The notes under the pieces: model-generated
Told to the model about the DNA's origin: nothing
The model's database searches: none
Seen by the model: only the letters and a program-made list of their open reading frames with translations
Program-made: the position numbers and the translations under genes
Shown here: one piece after another, positions 6,201 through 7,840 of the stretch
Layout of the letters: every line of letters begins with the position of its first letter
Position numbering within the stretch: position 1 is the first letter of the stretch
Assembly: GCA_900313545.1 (NCBI GenBank)
Contig: OMRS01000349.1
Span: forward strand, 1-7,840
Source of the DNA: an uncultured Eubacteriales bacterium
GTDB taxonomy: Bacteria; Bacillota_A; Clostridia; Christensenellales; Aristaeellaceae
Reading direction: 5' to 3'
DNA length: 7,840 nt

Positions 6201-6381
6201 AGAACAAAATGCTTTTGCCGGATCCTTCCGGCCATCCGGTCCCGGATCCGCAAACAGCACACCGCCAGGCGGAAGAGGACCTCTCCCGGCCTTCTTCTGT
6301 GCTCCATCTCCCTGTACAGGCGCGCATTTTCCCGCATCCTGACCTTCCATAGGAGTATCCCCCAACGGATATTCCTTTTTT
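6201..6381 (+). promoter_or_regulatory. Structured, terminator-ended leader (or small RNA) upstream of rlmD
   Basis: This occupies most of the 370-base gap between rpmH and rlmD. Hairpin A: TTTGC and GGATCC (6214-6225, one bulged C) pair with GGATCC and GCAAA (6244-6254), with a CCGG/CCGG inner stem. Hairpin B: AGCACA (6256-6261) pairs with TGTGCT (6298-6303), and GAAGAGG (6272-6278) with CCTTCTTC (6291-6297, one G-T pair). The 10-nt insert CCGCCAGGCG can fold on itself. A terminator hairpin closes the region. With a strong promoter at one end and a terminator at the other, it could be an attenuated 5' leader of rlmD or a free RNA of about 180 nt. A candidate motif called 23S-methyl has been reported upstream of 23S rRNA methyltransferase genes in Firmicutes; whether this belongs to it cannot be judged here. 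Confidence 0.5.
6351..6381 (+). terminator. Intrinsic terminator / attenuator just before rlmD
   Basis: AGGAGTATCC (6351-6360) pairs with GGATATTCCT (6367-6376) as a 10-bp stem with one G-T pair and a CCCAAC loop, then T's continue to 6381. The rlmD Shine-Dalgarno AAGGAG begins 5 nt later. No gene on this strand ends here, so it most likely controls read-through into rlmD. CCTTC at 6343-6347 can also pair with GAAGG at 6385-6389, around the hairpin, masking part of the Shine-Dalgarno. Confidence 0.7.
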
Positions 6382-6398
6382 ATTGAAGGAGAAACCGC

Positions 6399-7760
6399 AT
6401 GTTGAAAAAGAATGAGATCCATGAAATGCTCTGCGATTCCCTCGGTCTGGGCGCCCAGGGCGTCTGCCATCACGAGGGAATGGCCGTTTTTGTTCCCAAC
6501 CTGCTGCCGGGAGAAACGGCAGACGTCAGGATCGTCAAGGTTGAAAAACGGTATGCCTTCGGCCGGGTCGAACATCTGAAGACCTGCTCTGCAGACCGTC
6601 AGCCTCCTTTTTGTCCCTCCTACAGGCGCTGCGGCGGATGTGTCTGTCAGCACATGAGCTACCCTGCTTCTCTCGCGTTTAAGCGCGACCAGGTCAGAGA
6701 ACTGCTCCGCAGAATCGGCAAAGTCGAGGTGGAGGTTCCCGAAGTTCTCGGAATGGACAATCCTTATCATTACCGCAACAAGGCAACCTACCCCGTCGCA
6801 CAGCTTCACGGCAGGCTTGTCTGCGGTTTTTACGCGCCCAGAAGCCATGACCTGATCCCCCTTCCGGAGATGGGTTGCCAGATCCAGGACGTCTCCTCGC
6901 TTCCCGCGGTCAACTGCGTTCTCTCATGGGCGCAAACGCATCATCTGCCCGCCTATGACGAGCTTACAGGAAAAGGAAGCCTTCGCTACATCATGACCCG
7001 GAGCAACCATGAGGGCAGAATGATTGTCTGCCTGGTCACCACCACAGCACAGCTTCCCTGCACCTCTGACCTCATCTCTTCGCTTCAGGAACAGGTTCCC
7101 TGCATCTCCTCCCTTTTTATCTGCGTGAACAGGAATAAAGGCAACGCCGTGATGAGCGACCAACTGATTCATCTGTGGGGAGACCCGGTCCTTCATACGC
7201 TGATGTGCGGACTGAAATTTGATGTTTCACCCGTATCTTTCCTTCAGGTCAATCATATTCAAACCGAAAAACTGTATTCTATCGCCCTGCAGTTTGCCGG
7301 TCTGACCGGAAGCGAAACCGTACTGGATGCATATTGCGGAGCCGGAACGATTTCCCTGATGCTGTCAAGGCATTGTGCCCATGTTGTCGGAATTGAGATC
7401 GTTGAAGATGCCATCCGAAATGCCTGGGCGAATGCCAGAAACAATCATTGCGACAACGTGGAATTTCATGCTGGTGCCGTCGAATCCGTCCTTCCTTCAC
7501 TTGCTGAAAAGAATTTTCATCCTGATGTTGTGGTCCTTGATCCGCCGCGCAAGGGCTGTGAAGCTTCCGTCATTGATGCGCTTTGTCTTGTCCGTCCCAG
7601 CAGGATTGTCTATATTTCCTGCAATCCGTCGACTCTTGCAAGAGATCTTTCCCTGTTTTCCGGAAACGGCTATCATGTCAGACGTATCCAATGTGTGGAT
7701 ATGTTTTGCTGGACAGATCACATCGAGACTATAGTGTTGCTACAAAAGTTGAGCTCGTAG
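6399..7760 (+). CDS. rlmD: RlmD/RumA-family 23S rRNA (uracil-C5)-methyltransferase
   Basis: It transfers a methyl group from S-adenosylmethionine to C5 of a uracil in 23S rRNA: U1939 for RlmD; Firmicute RlmCD proteins can modify both U747 and U1939. The length, 453 residues, is normal. An N-terminal TRAM domain lies at about 5-62. [4Fe-4S] cysteines are Cys72, Cys78 and Cys81 (C-x5-C-x2-C) with Cys160 as the fourth ligand. FLQVN (281-285) and VLDAYCGAGTISLML (308-322) form the SAM site, followed by DPPRKG (381-386), catalytic Cys408 in SCNPSTLARDL, and the general base Glu443 in HIETI. All expected active-site residues are present. ATG 6399 has AAGGAG 7 nt upstream. It is divergent from rpmH and preceded by the attenuator-like leader. 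Codon use in the second half (many ATT, GTT and CTT) is more A+T-rich than in the left-hand genes. A tRNA-directed or U747-specific relative cannot be excluded. Confidence 0.93.
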   Translation: MLKKNEIHEMLCDSLGLGAQGVCHHEGMAVFVPNLLPGETADVRIVKVEKRYAFGRVEHLKTCSADRQPPFCPSYRRCGGCVCQHMSYPASLAFKRDQVRELLRRIGKVEVEVPEVLGMDNPYHYRNKATYPVAQLHGRLVCGFYAPRSHDLIPLPEMGCQIQDVSSLPAVNCVLSWAQTHHLPAYDELTGKGSLRYIMTRSNHEGRMIVCLVTTTAQLPCTSDLISSLQEQVPCISSLFICVNRNKGNAVMSDQLIHLWGDPVLHTLMCGLKFDVSPVSFLQVNHIQTEKLYSIALQFAGLTGSETVLDAYCGAGTISLMLSRHCAHVVGIEIVEDAIRNAWANARNNHCDNVEFHAGAVESVLPSLAEKNFHPDVVVLDPPRKGCEASVIDALCLVRPSRIVYISCNPSTLARDLSLFSGNGYHVRRIQCVDMFCWTDHIETIVLLQKLSS

Positions 7761-7790
7761 AAATCCTTTATTTTAAGCACTTTTACGAGC
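7753..7790. repeat. Inverted repeat spanning the rlmD stop codon
   Basis: GCTCGTA (7753-7759) is the exact reverse complement of TACGAGC (7784-7790). One G-T and two A-T pairs can extend the stem to 10 bp, with an A+T-rich loop. The rlmD TAG lies in the first arm. No T-run follows on the plus strand, so it is a poor intrinsic terminator. A second small hairpin, TCACC/GGTGA, lies at 7794-7806. Confidence 0.6.
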
Positions 7791-7840
7791 ATTTCACCTT
7801 CGGTGAGACTGACTGGTCGAAGCGTGGAAAACGCCTTGAA
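7761..7840. other. Unassigned edge region downstream of rlmD
   Basis: Eighty bases, relatively A+T-rich near rlmD. One minus-strand frame is open from the edge to TGA at 7718-7720 (40 residues) and would converge on and overlap rlmD. A plus-strand frame is also open to the edge. Both are too short to choose between, and I recognise neither product. Confidence 0.3.

Noticed and set aside
6201..6381. SRP RNA, 6S RNA, tmRNA or T-box in the rlmD leader
   Set aside because: I see no GGAAGGAAGCAGC-type SRP loop, no T-box AGGGTGGNACCGCG element and no tRNA-like ends; the shape fits none of these.
6029..6398. Possible replication origin next to rpmH
   Set aside because: No consensus DnaA boxes, no DUE-like run of A+T-rich repeats and no dnaA gene in the window; the gap is filled by two promoters and a structured leader.
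6150..6848. Minus-strand 232-codon frame over the rlmD start
   Set aside because: It is antisense to the conserved TRAM and Fe-S regions of rlmD and covers its promoter and leader; no ribosome site and no family resemblance.

Overview
This window looks like a Clostridia-type Bacillota (Firmicutes) chromosome of moderately high G+C. It carries the conserved block rpmH-rnpA-yidD-yidC-jag, read on the minus strand from about 6110 down to 2734. The YidC is the short, single-domain kind, the Jag protein has the Jag_N-KH-R3H architecture, and strong AGGAGG-type ribosome binding sites and TTG starts are present. I cannot place it to genus from the sequence alone.

Layout from right to left on the minus strand. 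A TTGACT/TATACT promoter (6117-6146) drives rpmH (L34). A structured intercistronic region with a terminator-like hairpin and T-run follows, then rnpA (RNase P protein, TTG start). yidD overlaps rnpA by ATGA. Next come yidC (membrane insertase) and jag/khpB, whose stop codon lies in the loop of a strong intrinsic terminator (2734-2767). The block therefore makes a ribosomal protein, a tRNA-processing subunit, membrane-insertion factors and an RNA-binding protein. Beyond the terminator, where many Firmicutes carry mnmE/mnmG, there is a two-gene unit: an O-antigen-ligase-like (Wzy_C) polytopic membrane protein and, coupled to it by ATGA, a secreted protein with a signal peptide, a Pro-Thr linker and Ig-like modules. 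The latter runs off the left edge. This pair suggests a cell-envelope or exopolysaccharide role, but its substrate cannot be read from the sequence.

On the plus strand, divergent from rpmH, is an RlmD/RumA-family 23S rRNA m5U methyltransferase (6399-7760). It takes the position where dnaA and oriC commonly sit; I see no consensus DnaA boxes. Its promoter (TTGACT-17-TATAAT) is arranged back to back with the rpmH promoter and precedes a leader of about 200 nt. The leader contains two substantial predicted hairpins and an intrinsic-terminator structure that ends just before the rlmD ribosome binding site. This attenuated leader, or terminated small RNA, is the most interesting part of the window. 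The terminator 3' arm also contains AUUCCUU, the same heptamer that I recall surrounding U1939 of 23S rRNA, the RlmD target.

The last 80 bases after rlmD are relatively A+T-rich, contain inverted repeats and cannot be assigned. The 3' end of rumA/rlmD is a known integration site for mobile elements, so this could be an element junction, but no recombinase is visible.
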